The translations under genes were made by a program, and so were the position numbers. The notes under the pieces were generated by a model. The model was not told the DNA's origin, searched no databases, and saw only the letters and a list, made by a program, of their open reading frames with translations. From RYN-133 sp036497285 (GTDB lineage Bacteria > Actinomycetota > Actinomycetes > Mycobacteriales > Jatrophihabitantaceae): a stretch of 64,000 nt of DNA. Shown in pieces: positions 50,250 to 58,731 of the stretch (the stretch's first letter is position 1; each line of letters begins with the position of its first letter). The stretch is taken from the NCBI GenBank assembly GCA_036497285.1, contig DASXJR010000076.1, positions 16,179 to 80,178 of the forward strand, read 5' to 3'.

Positions 50250-52277
50250 TCACACCTCGACCAGCGCCACCTCGGACGGGTCGGCGCCGGCGAGCACGGC
50301 GAGGACGGGCTCGGCGTAGCGGTCGAGCTTGGCCGGGCCGACCCCGGAGATGCGGGCCAGCGCGGCGCGGGAGTCGGGATGGTGGTCGGCGATCGCGACC
50401 AGCGTGGCGTCGCTGAAGACGACGTACGGCGGCACCTTCTGCGATTCGGCCTGCGCTCGCCGCCAGGCCCGCAAACGGCCGAACAGCTCGGCGTCCTCGG
50501 CCTCCGGCTTGGCCGCTTTCTGCTTCTTGGCCGGCGCGTCGTCGCGGGCCATGTACGGCCGGATGCCGTCGAGGAACCGGCTCGGGCGCCGCGAGCGCCG
50601 CTGACCCGGGCTGCGGGCCAGCGCCCACGACAGTGCGAGCCGTTCGCGGGCCCGGGTGATGCCGACGTAGAGCAGCCGGCGTTCCTCGGCCAACTGCGCC
50701 TCGGTCGTCGCGTGCTGGATCGGCAACGTCGTGTCGGTGAGCCCGACGACGAACACGGCGTCCCACTCGAGCCCCTTGGCCGAGTGCAGCGACGCCAGCG
50801 TCACGCCCTGCACGGTCGGCGCGTGCTGCGCCTCGGCCCGCGCGTCGAGTTCGGCGACGAGCTGACCGAGCCCCGCTCCGGGAGTCGCAGCAACGAGGTC
50901 GTCGGCGAGGCTGACCAGTGCCGCGAGGGATTCCCAGCGCTCGCGGGCACCCCCGCCCGACGGCGGTTCGTGCTCGCGCCAGTTCATGCCGGTGAGCACC
51001 TCGCGCGCGGCCTCCGGCAGTGTGCGGTCGTCGGCGTCCGCCCGGGCCGCGCCGCGCAGCAGCAGCCTGGCCTCGCGGATCTCCGGGCGATCGAAGAAGC
51101 GCTCACCGCCGCGCAGCACGTACGGCACGCGGACGTCGGCCAGCGCCTGCTCGTACACCTCCGACTGCGCGTTGATCCGGAACAGCACCGCGATCTCGGC
51201 AGCGGGCGTACCGGCCTCGACCAGTCGCCTGCACTCGGCGGCCACGCGGGCGGCCTCGGCGGGCTCGTCGTCGAACTCGGCGAAGCTCGGCTCGGGCCCG
51301 TCGGCGCGCTGGCCCACGAGGGTGAGTCCGCCCGTCCCGCCCGCCGCGACGAGGCGGTTGGCGAGCCCGACCACCTGCGGCGTGGAGCGGTAGTCGCGTT
51401 CCAGGCGCACGACCACGGCGTTCGGGAAGCGGCGGCGGAAGCCGAGCAGATGCTCCGGGGTCGCCCCCGCGAAGCTGTAGATCGTCTGGTTCGCATCGCC
51501 CACCACGCACAGGTCGTCGCGGCCGCCGAGCCAGGCGTCGAGCAGACGCTGTTGCAGCGGCGAGACGTCCTGGTACTCGTCGACGACGAAGTGGCGGTAC
51601 CGGGCGCGGACTTCCTCCGCGACGTCGCGGAACTCCTCGAGCGCGCCGGCCATGATCATGAGCAGATCGGCGAAGTCGACGACCCCGGCGCGACGTTTGG
51701 CCTGCTCGTACTCGGCGTAGACGTCGGCGATCGTGTCCGGGGTCATCGGCACGTCGCGGCCGGCCTGCCGCACCCGCTCGGGATAGCTCTGCGGCGCGGC
51801 CAGCACCGCCTTCGCCCAGTCGATCTCGGCCCCGAGGTCGCGAAGTTCGGTGCGGTCGACCCGCAGCCGCAGCCGCGCCGCGCTGTTGCCGACGAGCCGC
51901 AGCGGGTTGTCGACGACGTCGGGCATCGAGCCGCCGAGCACCCGTGGCGCGAAGTACTGCAGCTGCCGCAGCGCAGCCGCGTGGAAGGTGCGGGCCTGCA
52001 CCCCGCGCGCGCCCAGGTTGCGCAGCCGGGTGCGCAACTCACCCGCTGCGCGAGCGGTGAACGTCACGGCGAGCAACTGCCCGGCAGGCACCGCGCCGGT
52101 GCGCACCTGGTAGGCGATGCGGTGCGTGATCGCCCGGGTCTTGCCCGTGCCGGCGCCGGCCAGGATGCACACCGGCCCGCGCACTGCCTGGGCCGCGGCG
52201 CGCTGCTCAGGGTCGAGCCCGGCCAGCACTTCGTCCCCGTCGCCCACGGTCCCGATACTGCCAGCGAGCCACGACAC
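50250..52277 (-). CDS. uvrD2: UvrD2 SF1 DNA helicase with C-terminal HRDC domain
   Basis: The 675-residue helicase has Walker A AGAGTGKT, motif II DEYQDVSPLQQ, the Q-motif region LDPEQRAAAQAV and motif VI region YVGITRARERLAL. The C-terminal 75 residues form an HRDC domain (FGRLRAWRRAQAESQKVPPYVVFSDATL). This combination defines actinobacterial UvrD2, which is essential in M. tuberculosis. The family's C4 zinc-type linker is not obvious. Its start at 52277 is 40 bp from the divergent mycoredoxin gene. Confidence 0.94.
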   Translation of the reverse strand: MSWLAGSIGTVGDGDEVLAGLDPEQRAAAQAVRGPVCILAGAGTGKTRAITHRIAYQVRTGAVPAGQLLAVTFTARAAGELRTRLRNLGARGVQARTFHAAALRQLQYFAPRVLGGSMPDVVDNPLRLVGNSAARLRLRVDRTELRDLGAEIDWAKAVLAAPQSYPERVRQAGRDVPMTPDTIADVYAEYEQAKRRAGVVDFADLLMIMAGALEEFRDVAEEVRARYRHFVVDEYQDVSPLQQRLLDAWLGGRDDLCVVGDANQTIYSFAGATPEHLLGFRRRFPNAVVVRLERDYRSTPQVVGLANRLVAAGGTGGLTLVGQRADGPEPSFAEFDDEPAEAARVAAECRRLVEAGTPAAEIAVLFRINAQSEVYEQALADVRVPYVLRGGERFFDRPEIREARLLLRGAARADADDRTLPEAAREVLTGMNWREHEPPSGGGARERWESLAALVSLADDLVAATPGAGLGQLVAELDARAEAQHAPTVQGVTLASLHSAKGLEWDAVFVVGLTDTTLPIQHATTEAQLAEERRLLYVGITRARERLALSWALARSPGQRRSRRPSRFLDGIRPYMARDDAPAKKQKAAKPEAEDAELFGRLRAWRRAQAESQKVPPYVVFSDATLVAIADHHPDSRAALARISGVGPAKLDRYAEPVLAVLAGADPSEVALVEV

Positions 52278-52281
52278 GTCC

Positions 52282-52308
52282 GGGAATGGTGTGGACGGAC
52301 GCGGAGTT
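52282..52308 (+). promoter_or_regulatory. SigR-type promoter of the mycoredoxin gene
   Basis: GGGAAT (52282-52287), exactly 18 bases, then GTT (52306-52308) is the SigR/SigH consensus. Transcription would start about 52314-52315, only a few bases before the ATG at 52318, so the mRNA is nearly leaderless. Confidence 0.82.
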
Positions 52309-52317
52309 CACCACACC

Positions 52318-52560
52318 ATGACCCCGCTCTTGACGATGTACACGACGACCTGGTGCGGATACTGCGTCCGGCTCAAGGCCCAACTGCAACGCGAAGGCAT
52401 CGAGTACGACGAGGTCGACATCGAGCGCGACGAGTCCGCCGCCGAGCTCGTGATGAACGTCAACGGCGGCAACCAGACCGTCCCGACATTGGTGTTCTCG
52501 GACGGCACGGCGCTGACCAACCCCAGCGTCGCCGACGTCAAGGCGCAGCTCGCTGCCTGA
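52318..52560 (+). CDS. mrx1: Mycoredoxin (glutaredoxin-like, CGYC)
   Basis: The 80-residue glutaredoxin-fold protein has the active site Cys13-Gly-Tyr-Cys16, the cis-proline in QTVPTLVF and the length of Mrx1, which reduces mycothiol mixed disulfides. The same C-G-Y-C site and the neighbours uvrD2 and nudC fit Rv3198A. It sits behind a SigR-type promoter, which suits an oxidative-stress repair function. The kinase-like gene follows 25 bp after its stop. Confidence 0.95.
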   Translation: MTPLLTMYTTTWCGYCVRLKAQLQREGIEYDEVDIERDESAAELVMNVNGGNQTVPTLVFSDGTALTNPSVADVKAQLAA

Positions 52561-52585
52561 GTACCGACCGCTCGCGCCCGGCGAC

Positions 52586-53158
52586 GTGCCAGGGCTGCTC
52601 GCCGACTGGCTCTCCTCGGCCGAGGACACGGTTCGCGTCGCCCTGGACGGGCCGCCGTGCGCCCAGCCCGAGTTGCTGGCCGACGCGCTCGCCGCTCGCG
52701 TGCAGGAACTCGGCAGGCCGTTCGCGCATGTGCGCGCCGACACTTTCTGGCGGGACGCGTCGCTGCGGCTCGAATACGGCCGTGAGGACATCGACTCCTA
52801 CCTGAACTGGCTCGACGCCGGTGCCCTCGAACGCGAAGTGCTGTCGGCCACCGGCTCGTACCTGCCGTCGCTGCGTGATCCCGCCAACAACCGAGCGACC
52901 CGGGCCGAGCGGGTCGAACTGCCCGACGGTGCGGTGCTCGTGGTCAGCGGCGCGTTCCTGCTCGGACTCGGGCTGTCGTTCGACCGGGTGGTGCACCTGC
53001 AGGTCTCCCCCGCTGCCCGCGCGCGGCGCACTCCGACGTCCGAGTCCTGGACGCTGCCGGCCTTCGATCGCTACGACGCCGAAGTCGACCCGTCCGCTCT
53101 TGCCGACCTGGTGATCAAGTTGGACGACCCCGCCCACCCCGCGCTGTTGACCGGGTAG
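52586..53158 (+). CDS. Uridine kinase-like P-loop protein with degenerate Walker A
   Basis: The 190-residue protein resembles uridine kinase-like actinobacterial proteins in length and order. The P-loop position reads DGPPCAQPE, without the usual lysine, so ATP binding is doubtful. Other segments, such as RADTFWRDASLRLEYGREDIDSYLNWLDAGALEREVL and VVSGAFLLGLGLSFDRVVHLQVSP, follow the family pattern. The GTG at 52586 is the first usable start after mrx1. It may be a non-catalytic relative. It ends at the operator of the marR gene. Confidence 0.72.
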   Translation: MPGLLADWLSSAEDTVRVALDGPPCAQPELLADALAARVQELGRPFAHVRADTFWRDASLRLEYGREDIDSYLNWLDAGALEREVLSATGSYLPSLRDPANNRATRAERVELPDGAVLVVSGAFLLGLGLSFDRVVHLQVSPAARARRTPTSESWTLPAFDRYDAEVDPSALADLVIKLDDPAHPALLTG

Positions 53159-53172
53159 TTCGACCGTCGAAC
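53158..53172. promoter_or_regulatory. Palindromic operator upstream of the MarR gene
   Basis: GTTCGACCGTCGAAC has perfect 7-bp arms around one central base, 21 bp before the MarR start. Its position suits autoregulation by the MarR protein. Confidence 0.7.
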
Positions 53173-53193
53173 CATCAGGCGTACCGTGGTCAT

Positions 53194-53610
53194 GTGATTG
53201 ATGTTGAAGCGGTTCGCGCCGTCGCGCGGCTGTCGCGCGTTCTGGAACGGGCGTGCGGCGACCTGAGCATGGCGCACTACCGCGTGCTGGCGGCCGTGGC
53301 GGACGGCGACGAGCGCGCCTCCCGCGTGGCGCGCCGGCTGGCGCTGGGCAAGCCGACCATCAGCGCGAGCGTCGAGGCGCTGTGCCGGCGCGGTTTCCTC
53401 ACCCGCGAGGACGTCACCGAGGACCAGCGCGCGGTGACGCTGCGGTTGACCCCGGCGGGTTCCGCCGTGCTGCACGATGTCGAGGTCGCCATGAGCGAGC
53501 GGCTCGCCGCGGTACTCGCCCAGACCGCGCGACCCGCCGAGACCTCGGCCGCCCTGAGCCGGCTCGGCGCCGGGATCGACCGCTTCGTCTCTCAGCGGGT
53601 CGGTACGTGA
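53194..53610 (+). CDS. MarR-family transcriptional regulator
   Basis: The 138-residue protein has a winged helix of the MarR type: YRVLAAVADGDERASRVARRLALGKPTISASVEALCRRGFLTREDVTEDQRAVTLRLTPAG, with flanking dimerisation helices. It should repress the exporter gene that overlaps its stop. The GTG at 53194 follows the operator at 53158-53172. The inducer is unknown, but such pairs respond to drugs or aromatic compounds. Confidence 0.9.
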   Translation: MIDVEAVRAVARLSRVLERACGDLSMAHYRVLAAVADGDERASRVARRLALGKPTISASVEALCRRGFLTREDVTEDQRAVTLRLTPAGSAVLHDVEVAMSERLAAVLAQTARPAETSAALSRLGAGIDRFVSQRVGT

Positions 53611-56600
53611 GAGCTCAGCCCGGGTGGGCCAGGCGCCTGTTCGCGGTCATGCTGCACCAGCGCCGCAACATGCTACTGGCCGTGACCGCCGCGATCATCG
53701 GCAGCGCGACGCAGGTCGTGGTGCCGCTGATCGCACGTCAGATCGTCGACCAGGTGATCGTCGCGCGGGAGGATTCACTCTGGCCGTGGCTGCTGCTGCT
53801 GTTCGGCGCCGCCGTCGTCACCTTCGCGCTCGCGTATGTCCGTCGCTATCGCGGCGGGCAGATGGCGCTGAACGTGCAGCTCGAGATGCGCAACGCGGTA
53901 CATGCGAAACTGCAGCACCTCGATCGGGCCACCCTCGCCACGATGCCCACCGGACAACTCGTCTCGCGCTCCAACTCCGACTCGCAGCTCATCCAGGGAC
54001 TGCTCAACTTCCTGCCATTGATGACAGGAAACCTGTTGATGATGCTGCTGTCCCTGGTCGTCATGTTTGCGCTGTCACCGCCGCTGGCGCTGCTGGCACT
54101 CGCGGTTATGCCGGCCCTGTTCGCGGTGTCGTACCGCATGCGGCGCCGGGTCTTCCCCGCCACTTGGGACGGGCAGCAGCGCGAGGGCGACGTCGCGCAG
54201 ATCGTCGACGAGGGCGTGACCGGCGTCCGCGTCGTCAAGGCCTTCGGCCAAGAGTCGCGCGAACTCAACCGCCTGGCCGATGCTGCACAGCGGCTGTACG
54301 GCTCGCGGATGCGCGCCACACGGCTCACCGCGCGCTACCAGCCGCTGCTCGAGGCGATCCCGACGTTCGCCCAGGTCGGCATCCTCGTCGTCGGCGGGCT
54401 GCTCACGATCCACGGCAGCATCACGATCGGCACCTTCCTTGCCTTCTCGACCTACGTAGGGCAGTTCGTCGCGCCGGCCCGACAACTGGCCGGCGTGCTC
54501 ACCGTCGGCCAGCAGGCCCGCGCGGGCGCGGAGCGGATCTTCCAGCTGCTCGACCTGCACCCCACGATCACCGATGCGCCCTACGCGATCGAGCTTCCCG
54601 ACGTGCGCGGCGAGGTGGTCTTCGACGAGGTCAGCTTCGACTACGGCGACAAACCGGTACTGGACGGGCTGACACTCCGCATTGCCGCGGGCGAGCGGGT
54701 CGCTGTCGTCGGCGCGAGCGGCAGCGGCAAGTCCACCGTGGCCGCGCTGTTGTCGCGCTTCTACGACCCGTCCGCGGGCCGGGTGCTGCTCGACGGCCAC
54801 GACCTGCGCACGGTGAGCCTGCACTCCTTGCGGCGCGCGGTAGGTGTCGCATTCGAAGAGAGTTTTCTGTTCTCGGAATCGGTCCGGGCCAACATCGCCT
54901 ACGGCCGTCCGTCCGCGACCGAGGCCGAGGTCGAAGCGGCCGCGCGGGCGGCGCAGGCGCACGACTTCATCCTCGACCTGCCGGACGGCTACGACACGGT
55001 TGTCGGCGAGCGTGGGCTGACCCTGTCGGGCGGCCAGCGCCAGCGTGTCGCGCTGGCCCGCGCCATCCTCACCGATCCTGCGGTGCTGGTGCTCGACGAC
55101 GCGACCAGCGCCGTCGACGCGCGCACCGAGGAGGCGATCCACGACAACCTGCGCGCGGTGCTCGCGGACCGCACCACGCTGTTGATCGCGCACCGCATTT
55201 CCACGCTGCATCTGGCCGACCGCGTCGTCGTGCTCGACGGTGGCCGGGTCGCTGAGGAAGGCACCCACGAGGACCTGATGGCTCGTAGCGCGTTCTACCG
55301 GGGGCTGCTGTCCGGGATCGAGGAGGAGCCGCTGCGGCAGGCGGGCGACCGCATCGAGGTGTTGGCCGAGCTGACCGCCGATGGCGTCACATCCGATGCG
55401 TGGCAACCGGTTCCCGATCGTCCGCGCGTGCACGACGTCGCGGTGGCCTCGCTCGGCGCGGGACTCGGGGGCGGCGGAAGCAGGCGGTTCGCGCTCACTG
55501 CGACACCCGAACTCCTGGCGCAGGTGAAGGCGCTGCGGCCGGTGCGCGACCGCGCCGACCTGGATGTCGCTGCCGAGAGCTCCCACGAGCGGTCGTTCAG
55601 CCTGGGCAGGTTGCTGCGTCGGTTCCGTCGTCCGCTGCTGCTCGGACTCGCGCTCGTCGTCATCGATGCCGTCGCCGGGCTCGTCGGCCCGTACCTCGTC
55701 AAGACCGGCGTCGACTCCGGCGTCGTCACCGGCAACGAGTCGGTGCTCTACGCAGCCGCGGCGGCCTTCTTCGTGATCGTGCTCCTCGACCTCGTCGATC
55801 AGGTGGCGTCGACATTCGTCACCGGACGCACCGCCGAGCGCATCATGCTGTCGCTGCGCGTGCGCGTATGGGCCCAACTGCAACGGCTCTCGCTGGACTA
55901 CTACGAACGCGAGATGGCCGGCCGGATCATGACCCGTATGACGACCGACGTCGACCAGTTCGAGTCGCTGGTCGAGAACGGTCTGCTCAACGCGTTGGTG
56001 GCGTTCGTGACGTTCGTCGGCGTCGGCGTGGCGCTCGTGCTCGTCGATCTCGAGCTCGGGTTGATCACGCTGAGCGTCGTCATTCCGCTCGTGCTCGCGA
56101 CGGTGTGGTTCCGACGCCGTGCCGCCTACCTGTACGAGCTGTCCCGGGAACGCATCGCCGCGGTGAACGCCGACTTCCAGGAGAGCCTGTCCGGGGTTCG
56201 CGAGTCGCAGGCCTTCGCGCACGAGCCGCTGACCATGAAGCGGTTCAACGCGCTGGGCGAGTCGTACCTGCGGTCCCGGGTGGCGGCGCAGCGACTGGTG
56301 GCGACGTACTTCCCGTTCGTCCAGTTCCTCGCCGCCGTTGCGGACGCGCTCGTGCTCGGAGTGGGTGCGGTGCTCGTGCCGCGCGGCGCGCTGACCGTCG
56401 GCACGCTGATCGCGTTCCTGCTCTACATCGACATGTTCTTCTCCCCGATCCAGCAGCTCTCGCAGGTGTTCGACTCGTGGCAGCAGACCCGGGTGTCGGT
56501 GCGTCGCATCGCCGACCTGATGGCGCTCGACACGCTCACACCCGAGCCGGCACATCCGATCGAGATCGACGCGATCGACGGCGCGCTCTCGTTGCAGCAC

Positions 56601-57326
56601 GTCCGGTTCAGGTATCCGAACACGGCCGGCGGCGAAGCGCTGCGCGGGGTCGACCTCGCGATCGCACCGGGCGAGACGGTCGCGCTCGTCGGCGAGACCG
56701 GTGCCGGCAAGTCGACGGTGATGAAGCTGCTCGCGCGGTTCTACGACCCGCTCGACGGTTCGGTCAGAGTCGACGGACACGACCTGCGCGCGCTGTCGCT
56801 GGGCGAGTTCCGTTCGCACCTGGGCTACGTGCCGCAGGAGGGATTCCTGTTCGGCGGGACCGTGCGCGACAACATCGCCTACGGCCGTCCGTCCGCCTCC
56901 GATGCCGAGGTCGAGGCCGCGGCACGCGCGGTGGGGGCGCACGAGACGATCGCGTCCTTGCCGCACGGCTACCTGACCGAACTCGGTGAGCGCGGCGGGT
57001 CGCTGTCCTCGGGCCAGCGGCAGCTGATCGCGCTCGCCCGCGCCGAACTCGCCGACCCGGCGTTGCTGCTGCTGGACGAGGCGACCTCCAACCTCGACCT
57101 CGCGACCGAGGCGCGGGTCACCGCGGCGATGCAACGAGTGGCCCGGAACCGAACCACGATCGTCATCGCGCACCGACTGCAGACCGCGCGCGTCGCCGAC
57201 CGGATCGCGGTACTCGAGAACGGAGCGGTGCGCGAGATCGGCACGCACGAGGAGTTGCTGGCGCACGAGGGTGGGTACGCGCGGATGTGGCGGGCGTTCG
57301 AGCTGGCCGACGTGGGTTCCGCCTAG
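53607..57326 (+). CDS. Full-length ABC multidrug exporter (TMD-NBD-TMD-NBD, fused)
   Basis: The 1239-residue protein joins two half-exporters in one chain. The first nucleotide-binding domain has GASGSGKST (near 370), LSGGQRQR and VLDDATSAVD; the second has GETGAGKST (near 1028), LSSGQRQL and LLLDEATSNLD. Each is preceded by six transmembrane helices, giving a complete heterodimer-like exporter. The first Walker B ends in Asp-Asp in place of Asp-Glu, so the first site is probably degenerate. Rv0194 of M. tuberculosis has the same layout. The GTG overlaps the marR stop by four bases. Confidence 0.93.
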   Translation: MRAQPGWARRLFAVMLHQRRNMLLAVTAAIIGSATQVVVPLIARQIVDQVIVAREDSLWPWLLLLFGAAVVTFALAYVRRYRGGQMALNVQLEMRNAVHAKLQHLDRATLATMPTGQLVSRSNSDSQLIQGLLNFLPLMTGNLLMMLLSLVVMFALSPPLALLALAVMPALFAVSYRMRRRVFPATWDGQQREGDVAQIVDEGVTGVRVVKAFGQESRELNRLADAAQRLYGSRMRATRLTARYQPLLEAIPTFAQVGILVVGGLLTIHGSITIGTFLAFSTYVGQFVAPARQLAGVLTVGQQARAGAERIFQLLDLHPTITDAPYAIELPDVRGEVVFDEVSFDYGDKPVLDGLTLRIAAGERVAVVGASGSGKSTVAALLSRFYDPSAGRVLLDGHDLRTVSLHSLRRAVGVAFEESFLFSESVRANIAYGRPSATEAEVEAAARAAQAHDFILDLPDGYDTVVGERGLTLSGGQRQRVALARAILTDPAVLVLDDATSAVDARTEEAIHDNLRAVLADRTTLLIAHRISTLHLADRVVVLDGGRVAEEGTHEDLMARSAFYRGLLSGIEEEPLRQAGDRIEVLAELTADGVTSDAWQPVPDRPRVHDVAVASLGAGLGGGGSRRFALTATPELLAQVKALRPVRDRADLDVAAESSHERSFSLGRLLRRFRRPLLLGLALVVIDAVAGLVGPYLVKTGVDSGVVTGNESVLYAAAAAFFVIVLLDLVDQVASTFVTGRTAERIMLSLRVRVWAQLQRLSLDYYEREMAGRIMTRMTTDVDQFESLVENGLLNALVAFVTFVGVGVALVLVDLELGLITLSVVIPLVLATVWFRRRAAYLYELSRERIAAVNADFQESLSGVRESQAFAHEPLTMKRFNALGESYLRSRVAAQRLVATYFPFVQFLAAVADALVLGVGAVLVPRGALTVGTLIAFLLYIDMFFSPIQQLSQVFDSWQQTRVSVRRIADLMALDTLTPEPAHPIEIDAIDGALSLQHVRFRYPNTAGGEALRGVDLAIAPGETVALVGETGAGKSTVMKLLARFYDPLDGSVRVDGHDLRALSLGEFRSHLGYVPQEGFLFGGTVRDNIAYGRPSASDAEVEAAARAVGAHETIASLPHGYLTELGERGGSLSSGQRQLIALARAELADPALLLLDEATSNLDLATEARVTAAMQRVARNRTTIVIAHRLQTARVADRIAVLENGAVREIGTHEELLAHEGGYARMWRAFELADVGSA

Positions 57327-57336
57327 GGTTTGGCTT

Positions 57337-57771
57337 GTGGCGAGCGTGCGCGGTGTGGTGTCGCGACTGCTGCGGCGCCCGATGCGTGCGCAGTTGCGGG
57401 CGGACTACGGCCCGGAGCAGAACGGTAGGGCCGATCCAGGTGAGATCGTCTGGGCCTGGGTGCCGTACGAGGAAGGCGACGGACGCGGCAAGGACCGTCC
57501 GGTGCTCGTGTTGTCTCGCGCCGGCGATCACGTGACAGGGCTGATGCTGACGAGCAAGGACCATGACCGCGACGCCGCCGACGAAGCGCGCTGGGGACGG
57601 TACTGGATGGACATCGGCTCCGGTCCGTGGGACCGCCAGGGCCGGCCGAGTGAGGTCCGGCTCGACCGGCTGCTGAACCTGCCCGACTCGGCGGTGCGGC
57701 GCGAGGGTGCAGCGCTGGATCGGGCACTCTTCGACGAGGTCGTCGCCGAGGCGCGCCGGCTGCACGGCTGA
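57337..57771 (+). CDS. PemK/MazF-like protein without antitoxin
   Basis: The 144-residue protein has the PemK/MazF fold pattern: GEIVWAWVPYEEGDGRGKDRPVLVLSRAGDHVTGLMLTSKDHD and SEVRLDRLLNLPDSAVRREGAALDRALFDEVVAEARRL, with the RPVLVLS and RLDRLLNL strands of the endoribonuclease family. No small antitoxin frame is next to it, and the only neighbours are the exporter and nudC. Such lone actinobacterial members may be housekeeping proteins rather than toxins. The GTG at 57337 is chosen. It converges on nudC across a 54-bp gap with no obvious hairpin. Confidence 0.78.
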   Translation: MASVRGVVSRLLRRPMRAQLRADYGPEQNGRADPGEIVWAWVPYEEGDGRGKDRPVLVLSRAGDHVTGLMLTSKDHDRDAADEARWGRYWMDIGSGPWDRQGRPSEVRLDRLLNLPDSAVRREGAALDRALFDEVVAEARRLHG

Positions 57772-57825
57772 TTTCGGCAGCGCGTTCCGCGCAACGCACG
57801 GCCGGTTGACGCAACTGCATCAGCG

Positions 57826-58731
57826 TCAGCACTCGCCGGCGAGCCAGCGATCGATCAGATACCGCGAGATCGAGAACTGCGGCGGGATCGCCCGCAGCCG
57901 GTGCGTGCCCTCGGCAGGCATCGCGAGGTCGTCGATCCAGTCCCTCGCCTGCGCGACCTCGGCCCGGGTGAACCACGCGGCTTCGGCCATCTCGACCGGG
58001 TCCAGCGTCAACGCCGGGTCGCCGTCGAGCCGCGCGGTGAAGCCGAGCATCAGCGAGGCGGGAAACGGCCACGGCTGCGACGCGACATAGCGGATGTCGG
58101 TGATCGCGATCCCGACCTCTTCGTACACCTCGCGGGCGACCGCGGCCTCGAGCGACTCCCCCGGTTCGACGAAGCCCGCAAGCGTCGAGAACCGCCCATC
58201 GCCCCACTGGTGCCCGCGGCCGAGCAACGCCTGGTCGCCGCCGTCGTGGATCAGCATGATCACGGCAGGGTCCGTGCGCGGGAAGTGCTGGCTGCCGTCG
58301 ACGGTGCAGACCCGGATCCACCCGGACTTCGCCTCTTCGGTCGGCTCGCCGCAGATCGGGCAGTGCGAGTGCCGCTGGTGCCACTGCTCGAGCGCGATCG
58401 CGCTCACCACCAGCGCCGCCTCGAGGTCGTCCGCCTTGGCGCCGAATTCGCGCAACGTGCGCCACTCGTCCACGACGTCCGCCTCGACCGTTGCCGCGAA
58501 GAACGGCACGGCGTCGACGACGCCGAGGAACCGGCGCGGTGCCGAGTCCGCGATGGTCGCCGGCTCGCGGAACACGACATGCGAGCCCGCGGTCGGCGTG
58601 GCCGAGCCCGGGGTGATCGCCACGACGCGGCACCGCTGCCACGCGGCGGCGAGCCAGCCTGCGTCCTCGCGTAAGTGCGCCGCCCGGTCGTAAGTCAACC
58701 GGGCGAGCGGAGGCCCGTCGGGAAGTGTCAC
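57826..58731 (-). CDS. nudC: NAD-capped RNA/NADH pyrophosphatase NudC
   Basis: The 301-residue enzyme has a four-cysteine-type zinc element (HCPICGEPT, then a further Cys), the Nudix box GFVEPGESLEAAVAREVYEEVGI and the NADH-specific SQPWPFPASLMLGF motif. It cleaves NADH and removes NAD caps from RNA 5-prime ends. The position fits Rv3199c. The GTG overlaps the M16 partner stop by four bases, so nudC is the last gene of the M16 operon. Confidence 0.93.
   Translation of the reverse strand: MTLPDGPPLARLTYDRAAHLREDAGWLAAAWQRCRVVAITPGSATPTAGSHVVFREPATIADSAPRRFLGVVDAVPFFAATVEADVVDEWRTLREFGAKADDLEAALVVSAIALEQWHQRHSHCPICGEPTEEAKSGWIRVCTVDGSQHFPRTDPAVIMLIHDGGDQALLGRGHQWGDGRFSTLAGFVEPGESLEAAVAREVYEEVGIAITDIRYVASQPWPFPASLMLGFTARLDGDPALTLDPVEMAEAAWFTRAEVAQARDWIDDLAMPAEGTHRLRAIPPQFSISRYLIDRWLAGEC

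Noticed and set aside
53192..53199. ATG at 53192 as start of the MarR gene
   Set aside because: It is out of frame and meets a stop at once (ATGTGA); the GTG two bases later is in frame.
54075..57266. Open frame of more than 1000 codons antisense to the ABC exporter
   Set aside because: Its product is dominated by Arg, His, Glu and Asp; the sense strand carries all ABC motifs.
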